NCBI GenBank assembly: GCA_002307245.1
Contig: DBTW01000002.1
Span: 29,216 to 46,117 of the forward strand
Direction of reading: 5' to 3'
Origin: Spirochaetaceae bacterium UBA1306
GTDB lineage: Bacteria > Spirochaetota > Spirochaetia > Treponematales > Rectinemataceae
DNA: 16,902 nt
Shown here: in pieces, positions 8,475-14,311 of the stretch
How the letters are laid out: every line of letters starts with the position of its first letter
Position numbering within the stretch: the first letter of the stretch is position 1
Position numbers and translations under genes: made by a program
Notes under the pieces: model-generated
The model's input: only the letters and a program-made list of their open reading frames with translations
Told to the model about the DNA's origin: nothing
Databases searched by the model: none

Positions 8475-8502
8475 ACTTGAACGCTCCTTTTCGAGAAATT
8501 CT

Positions 8503-8519
8503 GCGGGATTAAGCCCCGC
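8503..8519 (-). other. Small hairpin in the chvE leader
   Basis: A 5-bp inverted repeat (GCGGG 8503-8507 / CCCGC 8515-8519) with a 7-nt spacer lies just upstream of the chvE ribosome site on the leader strand. It may shape translation or mRNA stability; it is short and could be chance in GC-rich DNA. Confidence 0.3.
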
Positions 8520-8537
8520 TCACAGTCAAACAATCAG

Positions 8538-8575
8538 CCAAATGATCGATTCGCTGCGAATATATGATCATTTGG
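8538..8575. promoter_or_regulatory. Long inverted repeat with inner palindrome, likely operator
   Basis: A perfect 10-bp inverted repeat, CCAAATGATC (8538-8547) and GATCATTTGG (8566-8575), encloses an 18-nt spacer that itself contains the perfect palindrome ATTCGCTGCGAAT (8549-8561). It lies in the 194-bp gap between divergent chvE and the deoR-type gene and is AT-rich relative to its surroundings. A regulator bound here could control both directions. The DeoR-type product of 8669-9463 is the natural candidate (inference). Confidence 0.65.
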
Positions 8576-8590
8576 TTTCGTTTGGTTTCG
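8571..8590. promoter_or_regulatory. Tandem 10-bp direct repeat, likely DeoR-type operator
   Basis: TTTGGTTTCG occurs twice in immediate succession (8571-8580, 8581-8590), and the first copy shares TTTGG with the right arm of the inverted repeat. TTTCG-containing tandem half-sites are typical of several DeoR-family operators (for example the GlpR and AgaR type), so the adjacent DeoR-type regulator probably binds here. Family analogy only. Confidence 0.6.
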
Positions 8591-8592
8591 TT

Positions 8593-8621
8593 AGGCTAAC
8601 ACGGCTTCCCGAGGCCGTCAA
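8593..8621 (-). promoter_or_regulatory. Possible chvE promoter
   Basis: On the minus strand TTGACG (8621-8616) and TAGCCT (8598-8593) are 17 nt apart. The -10 box is poor, but the predicted start near 8586 would put the tandem repeat at +1 and the inverted repeat just downstream, a natural repressor layout. An imperfect palindrome (8601-8618) lies in the spacer. An alternative -10, TATATT (8564-8559), has no good -35. Confidence 0.3.
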
Positions 8622-8630
8622 CGAAAATAC

Positions 8631-8659
8631 TTGAGAAATGACGCCCCTAGCCCTACAAT
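8631..8659 (+). promoter_or_regulatory. Sigma-70 promoter of the deoR-type gene
   Basis: TTGAGA (8631-8636) and TACAAT (8654-8659) are separated by 17 nt, a near-consensus promoter. The expected start lies at about 8666-8669, at or within 3 nt of the ATG at 8669, so the transcript would be leaderless or nearly so. No ribosome site precedes that ATG. Confidence 0.7.
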
Positions 8660-8668
8660 GCCCGAACC

Positions 8669-9463
8669 ATGTTCGCGGTCGAGCGCATCAACATTCTCAA
8701 GAATTACCTCCGGGAACGCGGAAAGCTCGATGTGCACTCCATGAGCGAGATGCTGGGAGTATCCGAAGTCACCGTCCGCCGCGACCTCGAGAAGCTCGAG
8801 ACAGAGGGCTTCCTCACCCGCATGCACGGCGGGGCCATCATCAAGGACCGCGTAGACAGCCCTCCCCAGAGCGAGCTCTCGGAAGAGGAGCGCCGGGAGG
8901 AGGAGGACCGGGACGAGATAGCGCGCGTCGCCTTCCTTATGATCGCCGACGGCGACGTCGTCCTGTTGACCAACGGGCGGACGACCCGCGCCCTCGCGAG
9001 GATGCTGGCCGAGCGCGCCAACGTCACCGTCCTGACCAACGACATCGAGGTCTCCCTGATGGTGGCCTCCCAGGCGGGCAACCGCGCCGTACTGCTCGGC
9101 GGCAGCCCGGACCCCGAGGGCAAGGCCCTCTTCGGCAGCCTCGCCCTGGCCAATGTGCAGAAATTTTTCGTAGGCAAGGCCTTCATAGAGACCGACGGCC
9201 TCTCGGAGCAGCTGCAGCTCAGCGTCTCGAGCCAGGAGAAGGCCGACCTGATCAAGGAGGCCCTCTCCTGCGCGGAGGACCGGATAATCCTCTGCGAGGC
9301 CTCGCGCTTCGGGCGCAACGCCTTCTACCGCCTGGGGCCCCTCTCCCTCGCGAGCAAGGTGATCACCAACACCTCCGTCCCCGAGGCCTACAAGGCCCGC
9401 ATCTTCTCGATGGACATCCAGCTCTTCACCTCGGTCAACGCCTTCGAGGGAGAGAAGCGCTAG
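8669..9463 (+). CDS. DeoR-family transcriptional regulator
   Basis: A 264-residue regulator. The N-terminal winged helix-turn-helix is clear (DVHSMSEMLGVSEVTVRRDL, 21-40, followed by EGFLTRMHGGAI), the classic DeoR signature. The C-terminal sugar-phosphate sensor domain runs from about 85 to 255 (TNGRTTRALA, TVLTNDIEVS, VLLGGSPDP, ILCEASRFG). Family members usually repress sugar operons until a phosphorylated sugar binds. The start at 8669 fits the family N-terminus although there is no Shine-Dalgarno sequence; the promoter geometry suggests a leaderless message. It is divergent from chvE and separated by one base from the downstream ATPase gene, so it may control either or both. The sensor loop reads LTNGRTT where LDSGTTT is common, a moderate divergence. 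Confidence 0.93.
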   Translation: MFAVERINILKNYLRERGKLDVHSMSEMLGVSEVTVRRDLEKLETEGFLTRMHGGAIIKDRVDSPPQSELSEEERREEEDRDEIARVAFLMIADGDVVLLTNGRTTRALARMLAERANVTVLTNDIEVSLMVASQAGNRAVLLGGSPDPEGKALFGSLALANVQKFFVGKAFIETDGLSEQLQLSVSSQEKADLIKEALSCAEDRIILCEASRFGRNAFYRLGPLSLASKVITNTSVPEAYKARIFSMDIQLFTSVNAFEGEKR

Positions 9464-9464
9464 C

Positions 9465-10955
9465 ATGGGCGCCCCCCTGCTCGAGCTTCGCTCGGTCGGC
9501 AAGTACTTCTCGGACGACTTCTCCCTCCGGGACATCTCCCTCGACCTGCGGCCGGGCGAGGTCCATGTCCTCATCGGCCAGAACGGCTCCGGCAAGTCGG
9601 CCCTCATGAAGGCGGTCTGCGGCGTCTTCAGGCGGGACGCGGGCGACATACTGCTGGACGGGCGACCCGTCGACTTCGCGTCGGTCAACGAGGCGAGGGA
9701 GTCGGGCGTCGTCATGCAGTACCAGAACGCCCAGCTCTTCGACAACCTCTCAGTCGCCGAGAACGTCTTCTTCCGCCGCGCCCCGCAGCTGCGGCTCTTC
9801 TCGCAGCCGCTGGACCGCTACAAGCAGCACGAGGACTGCGCCGCCCTCTTCGGCCGCCTCGGCATCACCGTCTCGCCCGAGGACCTGGTGTCCAGGCTCG
9901 GCTATACGCAGCGGCTCCTGGTCTCGGCGGCCCAGACCTCCGCGGCCGACGCGAGGCTCATCGTCTTCGACGAGCCCACGGCTGGGATGACCGACCCCGA
10001 GCGCGAGATCCTCTTCGCGATCGTCCGGGAGATCCGCGACCGAGGCGTAGGCGTGTTCTACATCTCGCACAAGCTCGACGAGATCCGCAAGATCGGCGAC
10101 CGCGTGACCGTGCTCCACGGCGGCAAGGTCTCGGCCAGCCTGCCCGATGGCCGCGCCGGCCGCGAGGACCTCATCCGCATGATGACCGGAGGCACCTGCT
10201 CCGAGCGCTATCCCCGCCTCCGCGTCGAGTACGGCCCGCAGGTCCTCTCGGTCGAGCACCTGCGCTCGGGCGACGTCCTCCACGACGTCAGCTTCTCCCT
10301 GCGCCGCGGCGAGGTGCTCGGCATCACGGGGCTGATGGGCTCGGGCAGGACGAGGCTCGCCAACTGCCTCTTCGGCCAGGCGCGGCCCTCGGGGGGCATC
10401 GTCCTCGTCGAGGGCAAGAGCGCCAGCTTCGGCCACCCCGCGGAGGCGCTCCGCCGCGGCATTGCCCTCATCCCCGAGGACCGCGACAAGAACGCCGCCT
10501 TCCACAACCAGGACATCCTCCAGAACATGTCCCTCGCCGCCCTCGACCGATTCATGGGCGGATCGGGCCTCGACACCAAGTACATGGAGGAGCTCACCGA
10601 CGAGTACATCGACAGCTTCGGGATACGCCCGGGCCACCCGAGCGACATCATGCGCAGCTACTCCGGCGGCAACCAGCAGAAGGTCGTCGTCGCCCGCTGG
10701 TTCATGAGCCTCTGCAAGATCTTCATCATGGACGAGCCTACGCGCGGCGTCGACGCGGCGGCGAGGATCGACATCTACAACGCGATGAACGACCTCGTCA
10801 CCAAGGGCGCCGCCATCATCCTCATCTCCTCCGACATCGAGGAGATCCTCGGCATGTGCGACCGCGTCCTCGTGATCGCCAACGGCAAGATAGCCTGCGA
10901 CCTGCCCCGCGCCGAGGCCACGAGCGCGAAGATCATCGACTACGCCTCCTCCTGA
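9465..10955 (+). CDS. Tandem-domain sugar ABC transporter ATPase (AraG/RbsA/XylG type)
   Basis: A 496-residue protein with two fused nucleotide-binding domains, of the type that energises ribose/arabinose/xylose importers. Domain 1 has Walker A GQNGSGKS (38-45), Walker B VFDEPTAG (D169/E170) and H202, but a strongly degenerate signature (LGYTQ at 145-149 where LSxxQ is usual) and YQN in place of YQE at the Q-loop. Domain 2 has GLMGSGRT (R295 in the P-loop), a good YSGGNQQ signature (399-405) and IMDEPTRGVD (D423/E424). It follows the deoR-type gene by one base. No permease or binding protein adjoins it; the nearest partners without an ATPase are the araF-araH pair about 2.3 kb downstream, so it is probably their displaced AraG equivalent. 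That pairing is inferred. A GC-rich hairpin follows. Confidence 0.92.
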   Translation: MGAPLLELRSVGKYFSDDFSLRDISLDLRPGEVHVLIGQNGSGKSALMKAVCGVFRRDAGDILLDGRPVDFASVNEARESGVVMQYQNAQLFDNLSVAENVFFRRAPQLRLFSQPLDRYKQHEDCAALFGRLGITVSPEDLVSRLGYTQRLLVSAAQTSAADARLIVFDEPTAGMTDPEREILFAIVREIRDRGVGVFYISHKLDEIRKIGDRVTVLHGGKVSASLPDGRAGREDLIRMMTGGTCSERYPRLRVEYGPQVLSVEHLRSGDVLHDVSFSLRRGEVLGITGLMGSGRTRLANCLFGQARPSGGIVLVEGKSASFGHPAEALRRGIALIPEDRDKNAAFHNQDILQNMSLAALDRFMGGSGLDTKYMEELTDEYIDSFGIRPGHPSDIMRSYSGGNQQKVVVARWFMSLCKIFIMDEPTRGVDAAARIDIYNAMNDLVTKGAAIILISSDIEEILGMCDRVLVIANGKIACDLPRAEATSAKIIDYASS

Positions 10956-10957
10956 GG

Positions 10958-10992
10958 CCCGCCCGCGCTTGATAGCCCCCCGCGCGGGCGGG
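10958..10992 (+). terminator. GC-rich hairpin after the ATPase gene, overlapping the azlC promoter
   Basis: A perfect 11-bp inverted repeat (arms 10958-10968 and 10982-10992) with a 13-nt loop begins 2 nt after the ATPase stop. Only a weak T content follows (TATAGTCTT), so termination may be partial. The loop contains the -35 box of the azlC promoter. Confidence 0.6.
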
Positions 10993-10998
10993 TATAGT
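10969..10998 (+). promoter_or_regulatory. Sigma-70 promoter of azlCD
   Basis: TTGATA (10969-10974) and TATAGT (10993-10998) are 18 nt apart. The predicted start near 11005 is only about 4 nt before the azlC ATG, so this transcript would also be almost leaderless. The elements interlock with the preceding hairpin. Confidence 0.55.
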
Positions 10999-11008
10999 CT
11001 TGAGCTCT

Positions 11009-11719
11009 ATGCCTAGCCTAACCGAAGATCGACTCCCGACGGGAAGCCGCCCGGCCCTCGGCCCGGCCTTCCGCGCGAGCATACCCGTCCTCCTCGGCTA
11101 CCTCACGATCGGCCTCGCCTTCGGCCTCCTCCTCGTCCGCTCCGGGCAGCCTTGGTGGCTCGCCCCGGTCATGAGCGCGATCGTCTACGCCGGGGCCGCC
11201 CAGTTCATGGCCGTGGGGCTCCTGGCCTCGGGCACGAGCATTGCCGAGATCGCCGCCCTCACCTTCGTCATCAACGCGCGGCACATGGTCTACGGCCTCT
11301 CCCTCCTGGACCGCTTCGCCCCCTGCAGGCGCTTCAAGGCCTACCTCGTCTTCGCCCTCACCGACGAGACCTACGGCATCCTCACTACCGTCGCCCCTCC
11401 CGACGGGGTCGACCACGAATCCTTCTACGCTACCGTCTCAGCCCTCGACCAATCGTACTGGGTCATCGGGAGCACCCTGGGCGCCCTCATCGGCGGATCA
11501 CTTCCCTTCGACACCAAGGGGATCGACTTCGCGCTCACCAGCCTCTTCATCGTCCTCCTGGTCGAGCAGATCCGCGTCGTGCGCCGCCCCGCGCCCTACC
11601 TCGTCGCGACCGCGGCCACGGCCCTGGCCTTCCTCCTCGTCGGCCCCGCGAACCTCCTCATCGTCGCGATACTCGCCTCGATCGTCGGCATCCTCCCCTT
11701 CAGGAAGGCCCTGTCGTGA
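11009..11719 (+). CDS. azlC: Branched-chain amino acid exporter large subunit, AzlC
   Basis: A 236-residue membrane protein of the AzlC/YgaZ family, the larger subunit of a two-part exporter of branched-chain amino acids and some analogues. Characteristic features are the N-terminal P(V)LLGYLTIGLAFGLLL-like helix, YAGAAQFMAVGLLASG, NARHMVYGLSL and ALTDETYGI, followed by several C-terminal membrane helices. The length is normal. I chose ATG 11009; an in-frame TTG at 11000 is possible but lies only 2 nt after the -10 box. The ribosome site is weak (GAGC), consistent with a nearly leaderless message. It overlaps azlD by GTGA. It interrupts the sugar genes and has its own promoter, so it is probably an independent unit. 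Confidence 0.93.
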   Translation: MPSLTEDRLPTGSRPALGPAFRASIPVLLGYLTIGLAFGLLLVRSGQPWWLAPVMSAIVYAGAAQFMAVGLLASGTSIAEIAALTFVINARHMVYGLSLLDRFAPCRRFKAYLVFALTDETYGILTTVAPPDGVDHESFYATVSALDQSYWVIGSTLGALIGGSLPFDTKGIDFALTSLFIVLLVEQIRVVRRPAPYLVATAATALAFLLVGPANLLIVAILASIVGILPFRKALS

Positions 11720-12057
11720 GCGCGCTCGAGCTCGGCGCGCCCTGGGCCTACGCCCTCGGCGCCATCCTAGCGATGGCCGCGGTCACCATCCTCTGCCGCG
11801 CCGCGCCCTTCGCCTTCTTCATAAAGCGCCGCCCGCCCGCCATAGTCGACTACCTGCAAAAATACATTCCGCCGATGATCATGACGGTCCTCGTCCTCGG
11901 CTCGTACAAGGGAATCTCATTCCGAGCGACTCCGGACTGGGTGCCCGGAATCGTGGCGGGCCTCGCCGTGGCGGTATTGCACCTTTGGCGGCGCAATACC
12001 CTGCTGTCGATACTCGGCGGGACGGCCCTGTACATGCTGCTGATACGGCTCATGTGA
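11716..12057 (+). CDS. azlD: Branched-chain amino acid exporter small subunit, AzlD
   Basis: A 113-residue protein of the AzlD/YgaH family, partner of AzlC, with about four hydrophobic helices (ILAMAAVTILCRAAPFAFF, YIPPMIMTVLVLGSY, a central AGLAVAVLHLW and LLSILGGTALYMLLIRL). The RxxPF element (CRAAPF) is typical. The start is GTG 11716 inside the azlC stop (GTGA overlap), which gives the family length; a longer open frame from 11152 only shadows azlC. Translation should be coupled to azlC. Confidence 0.9.
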   Translation: MSALELGAPWAYALGAILAMAAVTILCRAAPFAFFIKRRPPAIVDYLQKYIPPMIMTVLVLGSYKGISFRATPDWVPGIVAGLAVAVLHLWRRNTLLSILGGTALYMLLIRLM

Positions 12058-12233
12058 GGACGCGGGCCGACAAGCGCGACCTAATGGACATTTTGGGGAA
12101 ATATGCGCGGCCATACTCGCTTCTCGATTATTCGCCGGCTTTGGCATGGATGATTTGGCGAATTCGATCCGGTTTTAAGCTTTTTTTTGACATTTTTAGA
12201 AATGCGGGGATATAAACACATCGAGGGTCTCAC
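12058..12233 (+). promoter_or_regulatory. AT-rich control region upstream of the ABC-AraC fusion gene
   Basis: This 176-bp gap is markedly more AT-rich than its neighbours. It contains a 7-bp inverted repeat ATTCGCC (12130-12136) / GGCGAAT (12157-12163), a direct repeat TTTGGC spaced 14 nt start to start (12140, 12154), an eight-T run (12181-12188) and the promoter listed separately. The repeats are possible binding sites for the AraC-type product or another regulator. A weak terminator for azlD cannot be excluded. Confidence 0.5.
12187..12216 (+). promoter_or_regulatory. Sigma-70 promoter of the fusion gene and araF-araH
   Basis: TTGACA (12187-12192), a perfect -35 box, and TATAAA (12211-12216) are separated by 18 nt, with a T-run just upstream that may act as an UP-type element. 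The start would be near 12223, leaving about 11 nt of leader that contains GAGGG (12223-12227), the ribosome site for ATG 12234. Confidence 0.75.
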
Positions 12234-13298
12234 ATGCACGGCATGAAGCTACTGAAGCTTGACGGCGTCTCGAAGTCCACGGACGGCTACCGGATGCTCG
12301 ATCAGGTCAGCCTCGACCTGCGCTCCGGGCAATCCTGCGGCCTCGTATCGGACAACCGACCTCGGCTCAACCTCCTCGTCGACATCATCGGCGGCGCCGC
12401 CCGGGAGGACGCGGGAGCGATCGGGTACAACGGGCTGTCCCTGACTCCAGTCGAGCGCCTCAAGAGGGTCGGCGTCGTAAGGGACCGCATAGCGCTGGTC
12501 GATTCCCTATCCGTCCTCGACAACATCTACCTCGGATCGATGCGCAAGCACTCCTTCTACGGGATCCTGCGGAAGTCGATGATGCGCCGCAAGGCCTCGG
12601 AGACCCTGAAGCGCCTCGAGACGATCTTCCCCCTCGACGCGCCACTCGAGGCCATAGACCCGGCGAGCCGCTTCTTCGTCGATATCGCGCGGGTCCTGAT
12701 GAAGGACTGCGACTACTACGTCTTCGATTCGGTGACGCGCACGATGAACATCCGCCAGTACGAGGCCTTCGACGCCATCGTGCGGGACCTGAAATCCAAG
12801 GGCAGGGGCGTCATCGTGATGCCCGTCAACGCGCAGGATATCCGCAACCTCGTGGACCGGCTCTTCGTGCTAAAGGGGGCGCAGCTCTTCGAGATCGAGG
12901 GCGCTAAAGAGCTCGGCGACGACGAGCTCAACGACTTCTTCCTCATCGGGGACAAGAAGGACGTCAAGCATATCGGCGACCCGATCTACAAGGCCAGGAA
13001 GTGGATCGAGGAGAGCGCCTGCGACGCCGAGATAGACCTCCGGCGGATCGCCGAGTCGCTGTCCATGAGCTACGATAATTTCCGCCGCCGCTTCAAGGCG
13101 CAGGTGGGACTCTCGCCCAGTCGGTATTTCCAGAAGATGAAGGTGGGCAAGGCGAAGGAGCTCCTCCTCTTCACCGACCTGGAGATCAAGGAGATAGCGG
13201 AGCAGGTCGGCTTCGCCGACCCGTATTACTTCTCCCGCGTCTTCAAGGAATGGGAAGGCAGCTCGCCGATGCGCTTCCGCGGGGCCAAGGAGGACTGA
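12234..13298 (+). CDS. Fusion of a degenerate ABC ATPase domain to an AraC-type DNA-binding domain
   Basis: A 354-residue protein. Residues 5-225 align with the first ATPase domain of sugar ABC proteins: LLKLDGVSKS...MLDQVSLDLRSGQ, DSLSVLDNIYLG (90-101), DIARVLMKD (150-158) and NLVDRLFVL (205-213). Every catalytic element is altered. The P-loop GENGAGKST is SDNRPRLNL (39-47, Lys to Leu45), the Q-loop QE is D84-R85, the signature is DPASRF, Walker B keeps D165 but Glu is S166, and the switch His is V198. It should not hydrolyse ATP. Residues 250-350 are a full AraC double helix-turn-helix (IDLRRIAESLSMSYDNFRRR; IKEIAEQVGFADPYYFSRVF). It is probably a transcription factor with a pseudo-ATPase sensor domain; it may bind a nucleotide, the permease or the intact ATPase. 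It lies 2 nt before araF and probably controls it. I know of no described family with this architecture. Confidence 0.88.
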   Translation: MHGMKLLKLDGVSKSTDGYRMLDQVSLDLRSGQSCGLVSDNRPRLNLLVDIIGGAAREDAGAIGYNGLSLTPVERLKRVGVVRDRIALVDSLSVLDNIYLGSMRKHSFYGILRKSMMRRKASETLKRLETIFPLDAPLEAIDPASRFFVDIARVLMKDCDYYVFDSVTRTMNIRQYEAFDAIVRDLKSKGRGVIVMPVNAQDIRNLVDRLFVLKGAQLFEIEGAKELGDDELNDFFLIGDKKDVKHIGDPIYKARKWIEESACDAEIDLRRIAESLSMSYDNFRRRFKAQVGLSPSRYFQKMKVGKAKELLLFTDLEIKEIAEQVGFADPYYFSRVFKEWEGSSPMRFRGAKED

Positions 13299-13300
13299 AG

Positions 13301-14311
13301 ATGGAGGCAGTCATGGCGCGAAGGCCGCGCAAGGCCGCGATGCTCGTCCTGGCGGCGCTCCTGGGGGCGGCCGCCGGGGCCTCGGCGGCCCCGAGGATGA
13401 AGATCGGCTTCATCGTCAAGCAGCCGGAGGAGTCCTGGTTCCAGAACGAGTGGAAATTCGCCGAACTCGCCGGCAGAAAGTACGGCTTCGACGTGATCAA
13501 GATCGGAGCGACGGACGGGGAGAAGGTCCTGACCGGGATCGACAACATCGCGTCGCAGGGCGCGGAGGGCTTCGTCATCTGCACGCCCGACGTCATGCTC
13601 AGCCCCGCCATCATCGCGAAGGCGGGCTCCCTCGGCCTCAAGGTCTTCTCCGTGGACGACCGCTTCGTCGACGCCGACGGCCTGCCGATCGAGGGCGTCC
13701 CGTACATGGGCATATCGTCGCGGAGCATAGGGGAGATGGTCGGGGACGCCCTCGCCGGCCAGATGGCGGCGAGGCATTGGCGCATGGAGGACACGGGCGC
13801 GATCTCCATCGTCGTGGACGGCCTCGCGACGGCCAAGGAGCGGAGCGAGGGGACCGTCTCCGCGCTGCAGCGCGCCGGCTTTCCCTCCTCCAACATCTTC
13901 GCCATCCCGCAGAATACTCCTTTGGACGTCGAGAGCGGCTTCAACGCGGCCCAGGTCGTCCTCACCAAGCATCCGACAATCAGGAAATGGCTGATCTTCG
14001 GCCTGAACGACGAGACCGTCCTAGGCGGCGTGCGCGCCACGGAGAACCGGGGATTCACGGCCGACGACGTCATCGGCGTGGGCATAGGCGGGCAGAAGAC
14101 CGCCATCGTCGAATTCCGCAAGCGCAAGATGACCGCCTTCTACGCCACAGTAACGATCTCCTCGAAGCGGCACGGATACGAGACGGCCGAGCTCATGTGG
14201 CGGTGGATCACCATGGGGACGCTTCCGCCCATGGAGACCTATACCTCCGGAATGCTCATGACCCGCGACAATATTGCCGAAGTCCTATCCGACATGGGGC
14301 TCGAGGAATGA
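13301..14311 (+). CDS. araF: L-arabinose-type periplasmic binding protein, AraF-like
   Basis: A 336-residue solute-binding protein closely resembling E. coli AraF over its full length: MKIGFIVKQPEESWFQNEWK, GFVICTPD, WLIFGLNDETVLGGVRATE and TRDN near the end. The signal peptide covers about residues 6-30 (cleavage after ASAA), with no lipobox. Comparing from memory with AraF ligand residues, K10, E14, D90, R151 and N205 are kept (K40, E44, D120, R181, N236), but M108 is I138 and N232 is G263, so the sugar range may differ. ATG 13301 has a consensus AAGGAGG 7 nt upstream, inside the end of the fusion gene; ATG 13313 is an alternative start. The stop overlaps the permease start (ATGA). Confidence 0.93.
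   Translation: MEAVMARRPRKAAMLVLAALLGAAAGASAAPRMKIGFIVKQPEESWFQNEWKFAELAGRKYGFDVIKIGATDGEKVLTGIDNIASQGAEGFVICTPDVMLSPAIIAKAGSLGLKVFSVDDRFVDADGLPIEGVPYMGISSRSIGEMVGDALAGQMAARHWRMEDTGAISIVVDGLATAKERSEGTVSALQRAGFPSSNIFAIPQNTPLDVESGFNAAQVVLTKHPTIRKWLIFGLNDETVLGGVRATENRGFTADDVIGVGIGGQKTAIVEFRKRKMTAFYATVTISSKRHGYETAELMWRWITMGTLPPMETYTSGMLMTRDNIAEVLSDMGLEE

Noticed and set aside
7374..8480. 368-codon open frame opposite chvE
   Set aside because: Its composition is almost only Gly, Val, Asp, Ala, Leu and His, the mirror of GC-rich codons in chvE, and no domain is visible.
9750..10637. 295-codon minus-strand frame opposite the sugar ATPase
   Set aside because: Antisense shadow rich in Val, Glu, Ala, Leu and Asp; the plus strand encodes clear ABC motifs throughout.
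12084..12215. 43-codon open frame in the AT-rich gap before the fusion gene
   Set aside because: It has no ribosome site and runs through the repeats and the -35/-10 promoter elements. It probably reflects AT-rich noncoding DNA.
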